Notes: generated from the sequence alone by a model not told the origin. Numbered from the stretch's first letter, positions 27,536 through 36,793 are shown. The stretch: 64,000 bases of DNA from an uncultured Pseudoxanthomonas sp. (GCF_946886695.1 NZ_CAMPJD010000009.1:32392-96391); one strand, 5' to 3'. Made by a program: numbers and translations.

Positions 27536-27729
27536 GAGCGGATTCTTTCCAGCGCCTGGTCATGGCGGACCGTGCGACCAGCGCGTACATCGGCCAGGCC
27601 GCGCTCCAGCATCCGTTCAAAGGCCAGTTCGCGCAGGATTTCTTCGTAGCTGGCATCGTCCGGTTGGGCGTCGATGGCATCGCGCAGTACCGACTTGGGT
27701 GTGCGGGCAAGAGCGGCGGGCGGGTTCAT
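27523..27729 (-). CDS. Antitoxin of the ParE-type module
   Basis: The 68-residue product starts at 27729, nine nt after GGAG. The N-terminal ~20 residues are Pro/Ala-rich; the rest (SYEEILRELAFERMLERGLADVRAGRTVRHDQALERIRSW) is helical and ends in the ERGLADVxAGRT motif common in antitoxins paired with ParE-family toxins. It lacks an obvious DNA-binding fold at its N-terminus but could autoregulate as a dimer. It is encoded first and overlaps the toxin start, the usual type II order. Confidence 0.8.
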   Translation of the reverse strand: MNPPAALARTPKSVLRDAIDAQPDDASYEEILRELAFERMLERGLADVRAGRTVRHDQALERIRSWRS

Positions 27730-27973
27730 CTGCGTTGCTCCGGTAGGCCGGGAAGTTGCAAGGGAAATTCTACTTCGATCGACACCATGCGAATGCGTGG
27801 TCAAGCGCTGGGCAGTGGGTGGGTGTCGGCATCGGTCTTCTGCCTGGAGGGATTCTATGCCCTCTGACAGTCAACCCGTGCGGACCTGAATGAAGGCGAG
27901 GGGTGATTCAAGGTATTGCGGTTTGGACGAGCCGTCTTTCGCGAGGGGAACGTCGTCGACGTCGCCCAGCTTC

Positions 27974-28621
27974 TCAAGCGGGGAGGTCATCGTCGCTACC
28001 GATCAGCCATTGCCGCGGTTGCTGCAGCACGCGGGTGACGAAGCCGTTGCCGGCGTCGAGGCGGGTGCGTAGCTCGTCACGGTCGTAGACGGTGGGATTG
28101 ATCTGCCGGCCCAGCCGTTCCGCCACCGGATGCAGGGCCAGCATGACCTCGGCGTAAGCCAGGTCGTCGGCGAGCACCATCAGATCGATGTCGCTGCGGA
28201 CGGTGTCGCTGCCCTTTGCGACCGAACCGTAGAGGAAGGCGGCGTGGATGCGGTCCGCCAGCGGCGCCAGCGCCGCGCGCAGCGGCCCGGCCAGGCCGAA
28301 AGTCTTGCGGACGATGGAGGCCAGTTCGTCGTGGATCGGGGCATCGGGGTTGGCGCGGTAGCGCTTCTGATTGCCGACATGCTCGACGGTCAGCAGTCCG
28401 CTGCCGGCCAGCCGGGCCAGTTCGCGCTGGACGGCGCCACTGCCGGCGCCTGTGGTCTGGATCAGCTCGTTGACCGCGTAGTTGCGCCCGGATTCGCCGA
28501 ACAGGCAGGCCAGCACGCGCTGCTGGGTGGTGGTGAACAGCGCGCTTGACAGGCTGGCCGTCGCGTAGCGTGCCGCTGCTTCACTCACTCTGGGAGGTCT
28601 GGAATCATCGTTCATGCCCAT
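27974..28621 (-). CDS. Winged-helix / minimal nucleotidyltransferase fusion protein
   Basis: The ~215-residue protein has an N-terminal winged helix (FTTTQQRVLACLFGES, then VNELIQTTGAGSGAVQRELARLAGSGLLTVEHVGNQKRY, ~residues 30-80). A polymerase-beta-type nucleotidyltransferase core follows with FLYGSVAKGSDTVRSDIDLMVL, which gives the GS and DxD residues. Such MNT domains occur in toxin-antitoxin and defence modules and in transcription factors. The start is at 28621 or 28615; neither has a ribosome site. A perfect dyad overlaps the start. It lies between haaO and the toxin-antitoxin genes and has no obvious link to kynurenine chemistry. The 244 bp to the antitoxin start contain nothing I recognise beyond a possible -10 (TAGAAT). 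Confidence 0.8.
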   Translation of the reverse strand: MGMNDDSRPPRVSEAAARYATASLSSALFTTTQQRVLACLFGESGRNYAVNELIQTTGAGSGAVQRELARLAGSGLLTVEHVGNQKRYRANPDAPIHDELASIVRKTFGLAGPLRAALAPLADRIHAAFLYGSVAKGSDTVRSDIDLMVLADDLAYAEVMLALHPVAERLGRQINPTVYDRDELRTRLDAGNGFVTRVLQQPRQWLIGSDDDLPA

Positions 28622-28634
28622 ATCGGGTACGATA
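28621..28634. promoter_or_regulatory. Perfect dyad TATCG-GGTA-CGATA at the nucleotidyltransferase gene start
   Basis: A 5+5 bp inverted repeat with a 4-bp spacer covers the first base of the ATG and the expected -10 region on the minus strand. It could be an autoregulatory operator for the winged-helix protein it precedes. This is inferred from position only. Confidence 0.4.
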
Positions 28635-28659
28635 ATGCCCGGATTGGGCAGGTGCAAGC

Positions 28660-29208
28660 TCAGGTGATGTCGGCTTGCGAATCGGCTTGCATCTCGTAGC
28701 GGCTCGGGCGGGGGTTGAGGTGGCCGCAGGCCTTGCACGTGCGCAGATCGTCGTTGCGGTAGAACGCCTCAAACACGCGGAAGAAATCCTGCTCGATGTC
28801 GTTGAGGTGGAAGTACTCCTCATAGACCTTTGCGTTGCAACGCTCACAGAACCACAACAGGCCGTCGTCCTCGTGCGGCAGGCGCTTGCGTTCGATCACC
28901 AGACCGACCGAGCCCGGCATGCGTTGCGGCGAATGGGGTACGCGCGGGGGCAGCAGGAAGATCTCGCCAGCGCGGATAGGAATGTCGCGCGCCGCGCCGT
29001 TCTCCTGGATGCGCAGCACCATCTCGCCTTCCAGCTGGTAGAACCATTCCGGACCTTCGTCGTAGTGGTAGTCGGTGCGCGCATTCGGGCCGCCGACCAC
29101 CATGACGATGAAGTCGCCGTCGTAGATGACCTTGTTGCCCACCGGCGGCTTCAGCAGGTGGCGGTGCTCGTCGATCCATGCCTGGAAGATGAGCGGGTTG
29201 GGCAGCAT
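28660..29208 (-). CDS. nbaC: 3-hydroxyanthranilate 3,4-dioxygenase
   Basis: The 182-residue cupin dioxygenase (HaaO/NbaC) opens 3-hydroxyanthranilate to 2-amino-3-carboxymuconate semialdehyde. Fe(II) ligands are His48, Glu54 and His92 ([16 protein letters not shown] and VPHSPQR). The C-terminal rubredoxin-like metal site is complete: Cys121/Cys124 (CERC) and Cys158/Cys161 (CKAC), as in the bacterial form. The RidA gene stop and this ATG are one base apart, so the pair is cotranscribed. Confidence 0.94.
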   Translation of the reverse strand: MLPNPLIFQAWIDEHRHLLKPPVGNKVIYDGDFIVMVVGGPNARTDYHYDEGPEWFYQLEGEMVLRIQENGAARDIPIRAGEIFLLPPRVPHSPQRMPGSVGLVIERKRLPHEDDGLLWFCERCNAKVYEEYFHLNDIEQDFFRVFEAFYRNDDLRTCKACGHLNPRPSRYEMQADSQADIT

Positions 29209-29209
29209 G

Positions 29210-29641
29210 TCAGCGGGCCTCGGGAAGGTGCGCGATGCATTTCAGTTCGATGGCGATCGGCGTCGGCAGCGCGGTGATGCCCAGCGTAGTGCGGCAGGGC
29301 GCCGCGGCCGGGTCGAGGAAATACTCCGCCCACACCCGGTTGTACGCCTTGAAGTCGTGCGCCATGTCGGTGAGGTACACCGTCACGTCCACCAGGTCTT
29401 CCCAGCGTGCACCGCTGGCCTTCAGCACTGCGCGGACGTTGGCGAACACGGCACGGCACTGCGCATCGATGTCGTAGCTGATCAGGCGGCCCTCGGCGTC
29501 GTGCACGTTGCCGACGATGGCGTTGCTGGCCGGATCGCGCGGGCCGATGCCGGACAGGAACAGCAGGTCTCCCACGCGCCGCGCGTGGGGATACTGGCCG
29601 ACCGGCTTCGGCGCGGCCTCGGCGTGGACGACGTCACTCAT
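29210..29641 (-). CDS. RidA-family protein, probable 2-aminomuconate deaminase
   Basis: The 143-residue protein shows the RidA fold: [24 protein letters not shown] near the N-terminus, [21 protein letters not shown], and the C-terminal [16 protein letters not shown] carrying the family Glu. The conserved Arg appears in PCRTTLG. In nba/amn-type pathways a RidA relative hydrolyses 2-aminomuconate to oxalocrotonate, and this position between an aldehyde dehydrogenase gene and haaO supports that role. Its start overlaps the carbonic anhydrase stop by 8 nt. A generic enamine deaminase remains possible. Confidence 0.82.
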   Translation of the reverse strand: MSDVVHAEAAPKPVGQYPHARRVGDLLFLSGIGPRDPASNAIVGNVHDAEGRLISYDIDAQCRAVFANVRAVLKASGARWEDLVDVTVYLTDMAHDFKAYNRVWAEYFLDPAAAPCRTTLGITALPTPIAIELKCIAHLPEAR

Positions 29642-30308
29642 CGCGCTTGCCCTTGGCCGGCACACCGGCAAGTGCGCGCTGGTAGGCAGGCTGGAGCTCA
29701 TCCTGCGCGGCCACGTCCATGCCGAGTTCGCGCACGCGGCCGTCGAACAGGCTGTAGACCCAGCCGTGGATCGCGAGCGGCTGGCCGCGAGCCCATGCGT
29801 CCTGCACCACGGTGGTCTGGCACACGTTGAACACCTGTTCGATCACGTTGAGTTCGCACAGGCGGGCATGGCGGAGCGATTCGGTATCCACCTGTTCCAG
29901 CAGATCGTTGTGCTTGAGCGCGACATCGGCGACATGGCGCAGCCAATTGTCGGCCAGGCCCACGCGCAGGCCGGTCATGGCGGCATGCACGCCGCCGCAG
30001 CCATAGTGACCGACTAGCAGGATGTGCTCGACCTTCAGGATGTCGACGGCGAACTGGACGACCGACAGCGCATTGAGGTCACCGTGCGACATCACGTTGG
30101 CGATGTTGCGGTGGACGAAGACCTCACCCGGGTCGAGGCCCAGGATCTGGTTTGCCGGCACGCGCGAATCGGAGCAGCCGATCCACAGGTAGCGCGGTGA
30201 TTGCTGCTGCGACAAGCGCTTGAAGAAGCCGGGATCCTCCTGCTTGATGCGGGCGGCCCAGTCGCGGTTGTTCTGCAGCAGCTTTTCGAGTTCGGAAAGG
30301 TCAGACAT
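29634..30308 (-). CDS. can: Beta-class carbonic anhydrase
   Basis: The 224-residue enzyme interconverts CO2 and bicarbonate in the cytoplasm. The zinc site is complete: Cys45, Asp47 and Arg49 in WIGCSDSRVP, and His101 and Cys104 in VGHYGCGG. The length and the C-terminal HGWVYSLFDGRVREL resemble E. coli Can. It is embedded in the kynurenine operon, 15 bp after the aldehyde dehydrogenase and overlapping the RidA gene, downstream of a pathway step (ACMSD) that releases CO2. Confidence 0.95.
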   Translation of the reverse strand: MSDLSELEKLLQNNRDWAARIKQEDPGFFKRLSQQQSPRYLWIGCSDSRVPANQILGLDPGEVFVHRNIANVMSHGDLNALSVVQFAVDILKVEHILLVGHYGCGGVHAAMTGLRVGLADNWLRHVADVALKHNDLLEQVDTESLRHARLCELNVIEQVFNVCQTTVVQDAWARGQPLAIHGWVYSLFDGRVRELGMDVAAQDELQPAYQRALAGVPAKGKRDE

Positions 30309-30323
30309 TCGGTTCGATCATCC

Positions 30324-31751
30324 TCAGCGCAACGCCACGCAGACGTTCTTGGGTTCTGTGAAGAAACGCATGGCCTCGTGGCCGCCTTCGCGGCCGAGAC
30401 CGGATGCGCCTGTGCCGCCGAACGGCGTGCGCAGGTCGCGGGTCATCCAGGTATTGATCCAGACGATGCCGGCACGCAGGTGCGACGCCAGCCGATGGGC
30501 CCGGTCCAGGTCGCGCGTCCACAGCGTGGCCGCCAGGCCGTAGTCGCCGGCATTGGCCAGCGCGAGCGCATGGGCCTCGTCCTCGAATGGCTGCAGGGTC
30601 ACGACCGGGCCAAAGATCTCCTCGCGGTTGGTGGCTGCCTGGGGCCCCAGACCTTCGATGACCGTGGGCGCGATGAACCAGCCGGGCCGCTCCAGCGCGT
30701 GCCCGCCGAGCAGCACACGGCCGCCCTCGGTTCGCGCCCGCGCGATGCAGGCCAGTACTTTGTCGAAGTGCGCCTGCGACACCATCGCGCCTAGGCGCGT
30801 GGTGGGGTCGTCCAGCGGCCCAGCCTTCAGTCCCTGCGCGCGTTCGATCAAGGCAGCGCGGAACTCGTCATATACGGCCTGCTGCACCAGCAACCGCGAC
30901 CCACACAGGCAGATCTGCCCGGCGTTCTGGAAAGCGGAGCGGAGCAGGGTGTCGAGGTGCGCGCGCCAGTCGCTGTTGGCGAACACCAGCGTGGGGTTCT
31001 TGCCGCCCAGTTCCAGCGAGACCTTTTTCAGCAGCGGTCCGGCCAGGCCGGCAATGCGGCGGCCCACCACCGTGCTGCCAGTGAAAGACACCGCCCTGAT
31101 AACAGGATGCAGCACCAACGGCTCGCCCACCGCCGGGCCCGTCCCATGCACGATGTTCAGCACGCCGGGCGGAAGGCCGATCTCTGCGGCCAATGCGCCA
31201 AGCATGGAGGCCGTGGCCGGGGTGATCTCGGAAGGCTTGGCCACCACCGTGTTGCCGGCGGCCAATGCCGGGGCGATCTTCCAGGTGAAGAGATACAGCG
31301 GCAGGTTCCACGGGGAGATGGTGGCCACCACGCCCAAGGGTTGGCGCAGCGTGTAGTTCAGGCCGGCTTCGCCATGGTGCGATTCGCTCGCGAACTGGGT
31401 TGCCGCATGGGCGAAGAAGCGCAAGTTGGCAATAGCGCGAGGAATCTCGATGTCGCGCGCCAGCGCAAGTGGCTTGCCGGTGTCGCGCGATTCTGCGACA
31501 GCGAATTCCTCAAGGCGGCCCTCGAGCGCGTCGGCGAGCTTTTCCAGCCAGCGCGCACGCCCTGTCGTGGTCAGCGCCGCCCAGCCGGGAAATGCCGATT
31601 CCGCCGCATCGACTGCATGCAGTACGTCGCTTTCGGTGCCATCCGCGACCTCGGCATAGACCTGGGCCGATGCGGGTTCAAACACGGGGCGCCAGGCGCC
31701 GGAGTGGCGCAGTTCGCCCGCGATGAAATGGCTGAAGCGGTCCATGCCCAT
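30324..31751 (-). CDS. nbaE: Aldehyde dehydrogenase, probable 2-aminomuconate semialdehyde dehydrogenase
   Basis: The 475-residue NAD-dependent dehydrogenase has ISPWNLPLYLFTWKIAPALAAGNTVVAKPSEITP, the NAD site SFTGSTVVGRRIAG, catalytic Glu in LELGGKNPTLVF and catalytic Cys in NAGQICLCGSR. It resembles 2-hydroxymuconic and 2-aminomuconate semialdehyde dehydrogenases. In this cluster it should oxidise the ACMSD product to 2-aminomuconate. An in-frame ATG two codons downstream is an alternative start. It heads the carbonic anhydrase-RidA-haaO string. Confidence 0.88.
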   Translation of the reverse strand: MGMDRFSHFIAGELRHSGAWRPVFEPASAQVYAEVADGTESDVLHAVDAAESAFPGWAALTTTGRARWLEKLADALEGRLEEFAVAESRDTGKPLALARDIEIPRAIANLRFFAHAATQFASESHHGEAGLNYTLRQPLGVVATISPWNLPLYLFTWKIAPALAAGNTVVAKPSEITPATASMLGALAAEIGLPPGVLNIVHGTGPAVGEPLVLHPVIRAVSFTGSTVVGRRIAGLAGPLLKKVSLELGGKNPTLVFANSDWRAHLDTLLRSAFQNAGQICLCGSRLLVQQAVYDEFRAALIERAQGLKAGPLDDPTTRLGAMVSQAHFDKVLACIARARTEGGRVLLGGHALERPGWFIAPTVIEGLGPQAATNREEIFGPVVTLQPFEDEAHALALANAGDYGLAATLWTRDLDRAHRLASHLRAGIVWINTWMTRDLRTPFGGTGASGLGREGGHEAMRFFTEPKNVCVALR

Positions 31752-31789
31752 TAGCTTAACCCGGCTGGCAAGCCCCCTGTGCCGGCAAG

Positions 31790-32578
31790 TCAGATCGACT
31801 GCATGCGGCCGCCATCCACGGCCAGGCTGACGCCGTTGATGTAGCCCGCGGCGGGCGAGGCGAGGAAGACGATGGCGGCGGCGATCTCGTGCGCGTCGGC
31901 GAAGCGACCTGCCGGCACGGTGGCCAGCATCGCGCTGCTGATGGCGGCCTCATCCTTGCCTGTGGCCTGCACGCGGTCACGCAGGATCTGCTCCAGTCGC
32001 TGCGTGCGCGTGTAGCCCGGCAGCACGTTGTTGACCGTGATGCCATCCGGGGCCAGTTCCCTCGACAGCGTCTTGGCCCAACTGGCGACCGCGCCGCGGA
32101 TGGTGTTGGACACGCCGAGGTTGGCGATGGGTTCCTTCACCGAGGTGGAGACCACGTTGACGATGCGGCCCCAGCCGGCTTCACGCATGCCGGGCACCGT
32201 CAGCTGCGCGAGCAACTGGTTGGCCAGCAGATGGCGCTGGAAGGCGGCCAGGTAGTCGTCTGCGCCGGCCTCGATGGCGCGTCCGCCCGGCGGGCCGCCG
32301 GTGTTGTTGATGAGAATGTGGACGGGACGGGCGGCCACGAGTACGCCGACCTTTGCCTGCAATGCCGCGGCATCGGCGACGTCGATGGCGAGACTGCCGT
32401 GGTGCTGTTCGGCGGACATGCGCGGCAGCGCCGCGGCCACGTCCGCCAACACCTCGGCACGACGGGCCAGCACGGTCACGTCCGCGCCCAGCAGGGCAAG
32501 CTCATGGGCGGCTGCGCGGCCGATGCCTTCGGAGGCACCGCAAACCAAGGCGTGCCGGCCGGCGAGGTTGAGGTCCAT
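31790..32578 (-). CDS. Atypical SDR-family protein lacking the catalytic Tyr and Lys
   Basis: The 262-residue protein has the SDR nucleotide motif (CGASEGIGRA, residues 13-22), NNTGG (91-95) and the Ser of VVSTS (144). At the YxxxK position it reads Ser157-NTI-Arg161, so both catalytic residues are replaced. This matches an atypical SDR subgroup whose activity is unclear. It lies 38 bp upstream of the aldehyde dehydrogenase gene, so a role in kynurenine catabolism or its regulation is plausible. The ATG at 32578 is used; an upstream TTG at 32590 is less likely. Confidence 0.85.
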   Translation of the reverse strand: MDLNLAGRHALVCGASEGIGRAAAHELALLGADVTVLARRAEVLADVAAALPRMSAEQHHGSLAIDVADAAALQAKVGVLVAARPVHILINNTGGPPGGRAIEAGADDYLAAFQRHLLANQLLAQLTVPGMREAGWGRIVNVVSTSVKEPIANLGVSNTIRGAVASWAKTLSRELAPDGITVNNVLPGYTRTQRLEQILRDRVQATGKDEAAISSAMLATVPAGRFADAHEIAAAIVFLASPAAGYINGVSLAVDGGRMQSI

Positions 32579-32616
32579 GCAAGGATCCAAGGCGGAAGTG
32601 GAGCGAGTTTAGCCTT

Positions 32617-32697
32617 GTGGGAGCGACGTGAGTCGCGATGCTTTCCCGACCATCCTGAAGGGTAAAGTGATCGTGTCGCGACTTGCGTCGCTCCCAC
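32617..32697. repeat. Paired GGAG-type REP element
   Basis: Inverted copies at 32617-32639 and 32676-32697 of the unit GTGGGAGCGACGTGAGTCGCGAT lie between the PaiB-like gene and the SDR gene. The right arm has TTGC in place of TCAC at its centre. Confidence 0.8.
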
Positions 32698-32698
32698 A

Positions 32699-33328
32699 TC
32701 ATTCTGCCCGGCGGGCCAGGCGCTCGCGCATCAGCTCGGATACCGCCAGGTTATCTTCGCCGCCCAACTGCTGCAGTGCTGCAGCAGCGCCTTCGACATT
32801 GGCGGCAGGATGGTTCTGGCTGAGCTTGAACTTCAGTTCGACGCGTTCGACGGCGAAACGGAACCCGACGATCCCGCGCAGCTGGCGGACATGGTCGTCA
32901 CGGTCGTGCTCGAAGCGCCAATCGTTGCCTACCCGGGCTTCGTTGACCTGGCTGAGCCGATCGACGATCGAGGCCAATCGGGCTGCGTCGTCGGTGGTCT
33001 CCAGCACGCCATGCAGGTGCGCAACCGCATAGTTCCAGGTTGGCACGCGGGCGGCTTCTTCCTTGTCTGCGTACCAACCCGGCGACAGATAGGCATGCGG
33101 GCCGTGCACGATCAGCAGGGCAGGGCCCGCATGGCGCGCCTGCGGGTTCGGTCGGGCCCAATGGCCTTCGATGACGATGCCCTCGCCCTCGCGCGCGTAA
33201 AGCACCGGCAAATGGCTGACGAAGGGGAGCCCGTCGACGACCGTGACCAGCGTGATGAAGGCATCGCGGGCGATCAGCCGGTCGAGTTCGATGAGATCGG
33301 TTTCGGTGAACGCGCGCGGAGTGTACAT
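32699..33328 (-). CDS. FMN-binding PaiB-family protein
   Basis: The 209-residue protein begins MYTPRAFTETDLIELDRLI and has the split-barrel FMN-binding pattern: FVSHLPVLYAREGEGIVIEGHWARPNPQ, HAYLSPGWYADKEEAARVPTWNYAVAHLHG and a C-terminal FKLSQNHP. PaiB-type proteins are annotated as negative regulators of sporulation and protease genes, but most proteobacterial members are probably flavin-dependent enzymes. It is upstream of the SDR gene and separated from it by a REP pair, so membership in the kynurenine operon is uncertain. Confidence 0.88.
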   Translation of the reverse strand: MYTPRAFTETDLIELDRLIARDAFITLVTVVDGLPFVSHLPVLYAREGEGIVIEGHWARPNPQARHAGPALLIVHGPHAYLSPGWYADKEEAARVPTWNYAVAHLHGVLETTDDAARLASIVDRLSQVNEARVGNDWRFEHDRDDHVRQLRGIVGFRFAVERVELKFKLSQNHPAANVEGAAAALQQLGGEDNLAVSELMRERLARRAE

Positions 33329-33338
33329 GGCGCGTGCC

Positions 33339-33647
33339 TCAGGCGCGGGCGCCCAGCGACTGCACCATCATCGGTCGCAGCATGTCGTCGCTGTCCGCAT
33401 GCGGGGGCGATACGTCGTGCAGCGAGAAGCCGCGTGCAAGCGCGTCATCTTCATCCAGGCCGTCCCAGGCGACGAATTCCGCGTCGAACAAGGCGGCGCG
33501 GGCCGTGTCCTCGCTGTCGTAGGGCAGGGTATGCCCGTCGCTGTCCAGTACCTCGGCCGTGCCCGCCTCCAGCACGCGCAATCGCGCCCAGATCAGCGTG
33601 CGGCCCAATGATGCCAGGTACCAGTGTTCGCTCATGTGGTCGCTCAT
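33339..33647 (-). CDS. Small conserved-looking hypothetical protein
   Basis: The ~102-residue acidic protein (MSDHMSEHWYLASLGRTLIWARLRVLEAG...) has no signal peptide or membrane segment and no family I recognise. The region LDSDGHTLPYDSEDTARAALFDAEFVAWDGLDEDD suggests a compact alpha/beta fold. Its start overlaps the preceding stop by ATGA; an alternative ATG lies four codons downstream at 33635. It is the third gene of an asnS-membrane protein-this protein string. Confidence 0.6.
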   Translation of the reverse strand: MSDHMSEHWYLASLGRTLIWARLRVLEAGTAEVLDSDGHTLPYDSEDTARAALFDAEFVAWDGLDEDDALARGFSLHDVSPPHADSDDMLRPMMVQSLGARA

Positions 33648-33949
33648 CCCAGGGCCTCCGCCCACAGCCACAACAGCCCGGCCATGCCCAGCCCGATGAA
33701 GATCACGCACAGCGAGATCCGTGCCGGGGTGGCCAAGCCCGACAGCGAGCTGTCGGTGATCCGGCGATAGCCGCCACCCAACAGCCAGCGCAGTGCGGCC
33801 GGTTTGAGGAAGGCGCCTTCGCCCCATTGCGCGCCCAGCGCGGCATGGCGGTCACGGATGTGCACCAGTGTCAGCGGCCAGAAGATCACGAACGCGCAGA
33901 ACCCGGCGATGGCGATGCCGACGAAGCAGAGAGCGAAGAACAACAGCAT
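33644..33949 (-). CDS. Small two-helix membrane protein
   Basis: The 101-residue product has two clear transmembrane helices: FALCFVGIAIAGFCAFVIFWPL (residues ~5-26) and ISLCVIFIGLGMAGLLWLW (~78-96). A basic cytoplasmic or periplasmic loop with GGGYRRITDSSLSG lies between them. I cannot assign a family. The ATG lies 3 bp after the asnS stop, and the gene overlaps the next by 4 bp, so all three are probably cotranscribed. Confidence 0.65.
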   Translation of the reverse strand: MLLFFALCFVGIAIAGFCAFVIFWPLTLVHIRDRHAALGAQWGEGAFLKPAALRWLLGGGYRRITDSSLSGLATPARISLCVIFIGLGMAGLLWLWAEALG

Positions 33950-33952
33950 CGA

Positions 33953-35353
<1,401 letters not shown>

Positions 35354-35436
35354 GGCTTGAATCCTTCCGTAAACAGACACATTAATGGAACGCGGAGTTT
35401 ACAAGAGCCGCGCGGCCCACGCTGCGTGGCCGCCGC

Positions 35437-35442
35437 TATAAT
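35437..35442 (+). promoter_or_regulatory. Consensus -10 box (TATAAT) for the A-type carrier gene
   Basis: A perfect TATAAT lies 30 bp before the ATG at 35473, which also has AGGAG. The expected -35 region is poor. Confidence 0.55.
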
Positions 35443-35472
35443 TCCTCCCCAGTTGTCCCGCAGGAGCACCGC

Positions 35473-35811
35473 ATGGCCATCACCCTCACCCCGGTTGCGC
35501 TTGAACGCGTGCAGCGTTTCGTCGAACAGACCCCGGGTACGCTGGGCCTGCGTTTCGGAGTGACCCGCACCGGCTGTTCCGGCTGGGGCCATGTGGCCGA
35601 CCTGGCCCGCGACCAGCGCGAGGGAGACACGGTGTTCGAGTTCCAGGGCGTGCGGATCTATGTGGATGCCGACAGCCTGGCGCTGGTGGATGGCACCGAG
35701 ATCGATTTCGCGAAGCAGGGCCTGAGCGAGACCTTCCTGTTCAACAATCCCAACGCGGCCGCCGAATGCGGCTGCGGCGAGAGCTTCACCACCACGGCCG
35801 ACGCGGCCTGA
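35473..35811 (+). CDS. A-type Fe-S cluster carrier (HesB/IscA/ErpA family)
   Basis: The 112-residue protein has the three conserved Cys of A-type carriers: Cys35 in TRTGCSGW and Cys99/Cys101 in the C-terminal ECGCG. It accepts or delivers [2Fe-2S] or [4Fe-4S] clusters in the cytoplasm. After the first Cys it reads SGWGHVADLA rather than the usual SGxxYxxxF, hinting at a subtype distinct from canonical ErpA. It is a single gene, ended by a hairpin at 35820-35840, and diverges from asnS. Confidence 0.9.
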   Translation: MAITLTPVALERVQRFVEQTPGTLGLRFGVTRTGCSGWGHVADLARDQREGDTVFEFQGVRIYVDADSLALVDGTEIDFAKQGLSETFLFNNPNAAAECGCGESFTTTADAA

Positions 35812-35860
35812 GCGCACAGGGCGGGGGATGCAGCCCCGCCGCCGGCATGAATCGCCCGGC

Positions 35861-35889
35861 TTGCCCCTAAGTCACTGACCTGACATAAT
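35861..35889 (+). promoter_or_regulatory. Sigma70-type promoter of the rpsF operon
   Basis: A -35 TTGCCC (35861-35866) and -10 CATAAT (35884-35889) are spaced 17 bp apart. Transcription would start near 35896, giving a leader of ~130 nt. Confidence 0.7.
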
Positions 35890-35895
35890 TTCCGG

Positions 35896-36025
35896 CTCCC
35901 GATGGCCTGCTGGCCGCGGGTCCTTGCCCCACCGCACCCCGCCGGCATCCGCGCGGAGTGGTCGGGGGGCTGTCCCGCCCGGCGTGCATTCCGCGTGCCG
36001 GGCCCACATCCGAAAGGTAAAAACG
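35896..36025 (+). promoter_or_regulatory. Structured rpsF leader, candidate S6:S18 autoregulatory site
   Basis: The long leader contains a strong hairpin just before the ribosome site: arms GCCCGGC (35977-35983) and GCCGGGC (35997-36003), extended by wobble pairs and capped by a loop containing ATTCC-G. Many bacteria have an rpsF leader in which S6 and S18 bind a structure displaying a CCG triplet; a CCG lies at 35991-35993. The match to that element is unverified. Confidence 0.4.
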
Positions 36026-36454
36026 ATGCGTCACTATGAAGTCGTGTTCCTGGTCCACCCGGACCAGAGCGAGCAGGTGCCGGCCATGATCGAGCGCTAC
36101 AAGTCGCTGATCGAGACGGGCAACGGCAAGATCCACCGTCTGGAAGACTGGGGCCGCCGCCAGCTGGCCTACCCGATCCAGAACCTGGTGAAGGCCCACT
36201 ACGTGCTGCTCAACATCGAGGCTGACCAGGCCGTCCTGAATGAACTGGTCGAGAGCTTCCGTTTCAACGATGCGGTGCTGCGCAACTTGGTCATCAAGCG
36301 CGATGGCCCGGATACCGAGCAGTCCCTGATCATGAAGAACAAGGACGAGAAGGGCGACAAGCCCGAGCGTGGCGAGCGTCGTCGCCGTGACGACGACGAA
36401 GGCGAGGCCAGCACCGAGGCTTCGACCGATTCCGACACCGCCGAAGCCGCCTGA
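36026..36454 (+). CDS. rpsF: 30S ribosomal protein S6
   Basis: The 142-residue protein starts [19 protein letters not shown], with [32 protein letters not shown] as the conserved core. It binds S18 and 16S rRNA in the platform of the small subunit. The C-terminal ~40 residues are highly charged and probably disordered. The ATG has AAGG upstream; earlier in-frame ATGs lie inside the leader. It is the first gene of rpsF-rpsR-rplI. Confidence 0.96.
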   Translation: MRHYEVVFLVHPDQSEQVPAMIERYKSLIETGNGKIHRLEDWGRRQLAYPIQNLVKAHYVLLNIEADQAVLNELVESFRFNDAVLRNLVIKRDGPDTEQSLIMKNKDEKGDKPERGERRRRDDDEGEASTEASTDSDTAEAA

Positions 36455-36465
36455 GGATCCTACCC

Positions 36466-36696
36466 ATGTCCAAGTTCTTCCGCCGCCGCAAGTTCTGCAA
36501 GTTCACCGCCGAAGGCGTGAAAGAGATCGACTACAAGGATCTCAACACCCTGCGCCAGTACCTGACCGAGAACGGCAAGATCGTGCCGAGCCGCGTCACC
36601 GGTACCAAGTCCCGCTACCAGCGTCAGCTGTCCACCGCGGTCAAGCGCGCCCGTTTCCTGGCGCTGATCCCGTACACGGACAACCACGACGTGTAA
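36466..36696 (+). CDS. rpsR: 30S ribosomal protein S18
   Basis: The 76-residue basic protein starts [25 protein letters not shown] and contains the conserved [42 protein letters not shown]. It partners S6 on 16S rRNA. It starts 11 bp after rpsF with GAGGAT as ribosome site. Confidence 0.97.
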   Translation: MSKFFRRRKFCKFTAEGVKEIDYKDLNTLRQYLTENGKIVPSRVTGTKSRYQRQLSTAVKRARFLALIPYTDNHDV

Positions 36697-36703
36697 TCCA
36701 GGG

Positions 36704-36721
36704 CCTCCCCGCACGGGGAGG
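36704..36721 (+). terminator. Hairpin between rpsR and rplI, possible attenuator
   Basis: Stem CCTCCCC / GGGGAGG with loop GCAC is followed by TTCTTCTTC. The T-tract is broken, so partial termination between S18 and L9 genes is more likely than a full stop. Confidence 0.5.
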
Positions 36722-36793
36722 TTCTTCTTCCTACTGTCATTCGGACAGCCAATCGCTGCAGGCCATGCCTGCTAACGAATACGGAGCAATACG

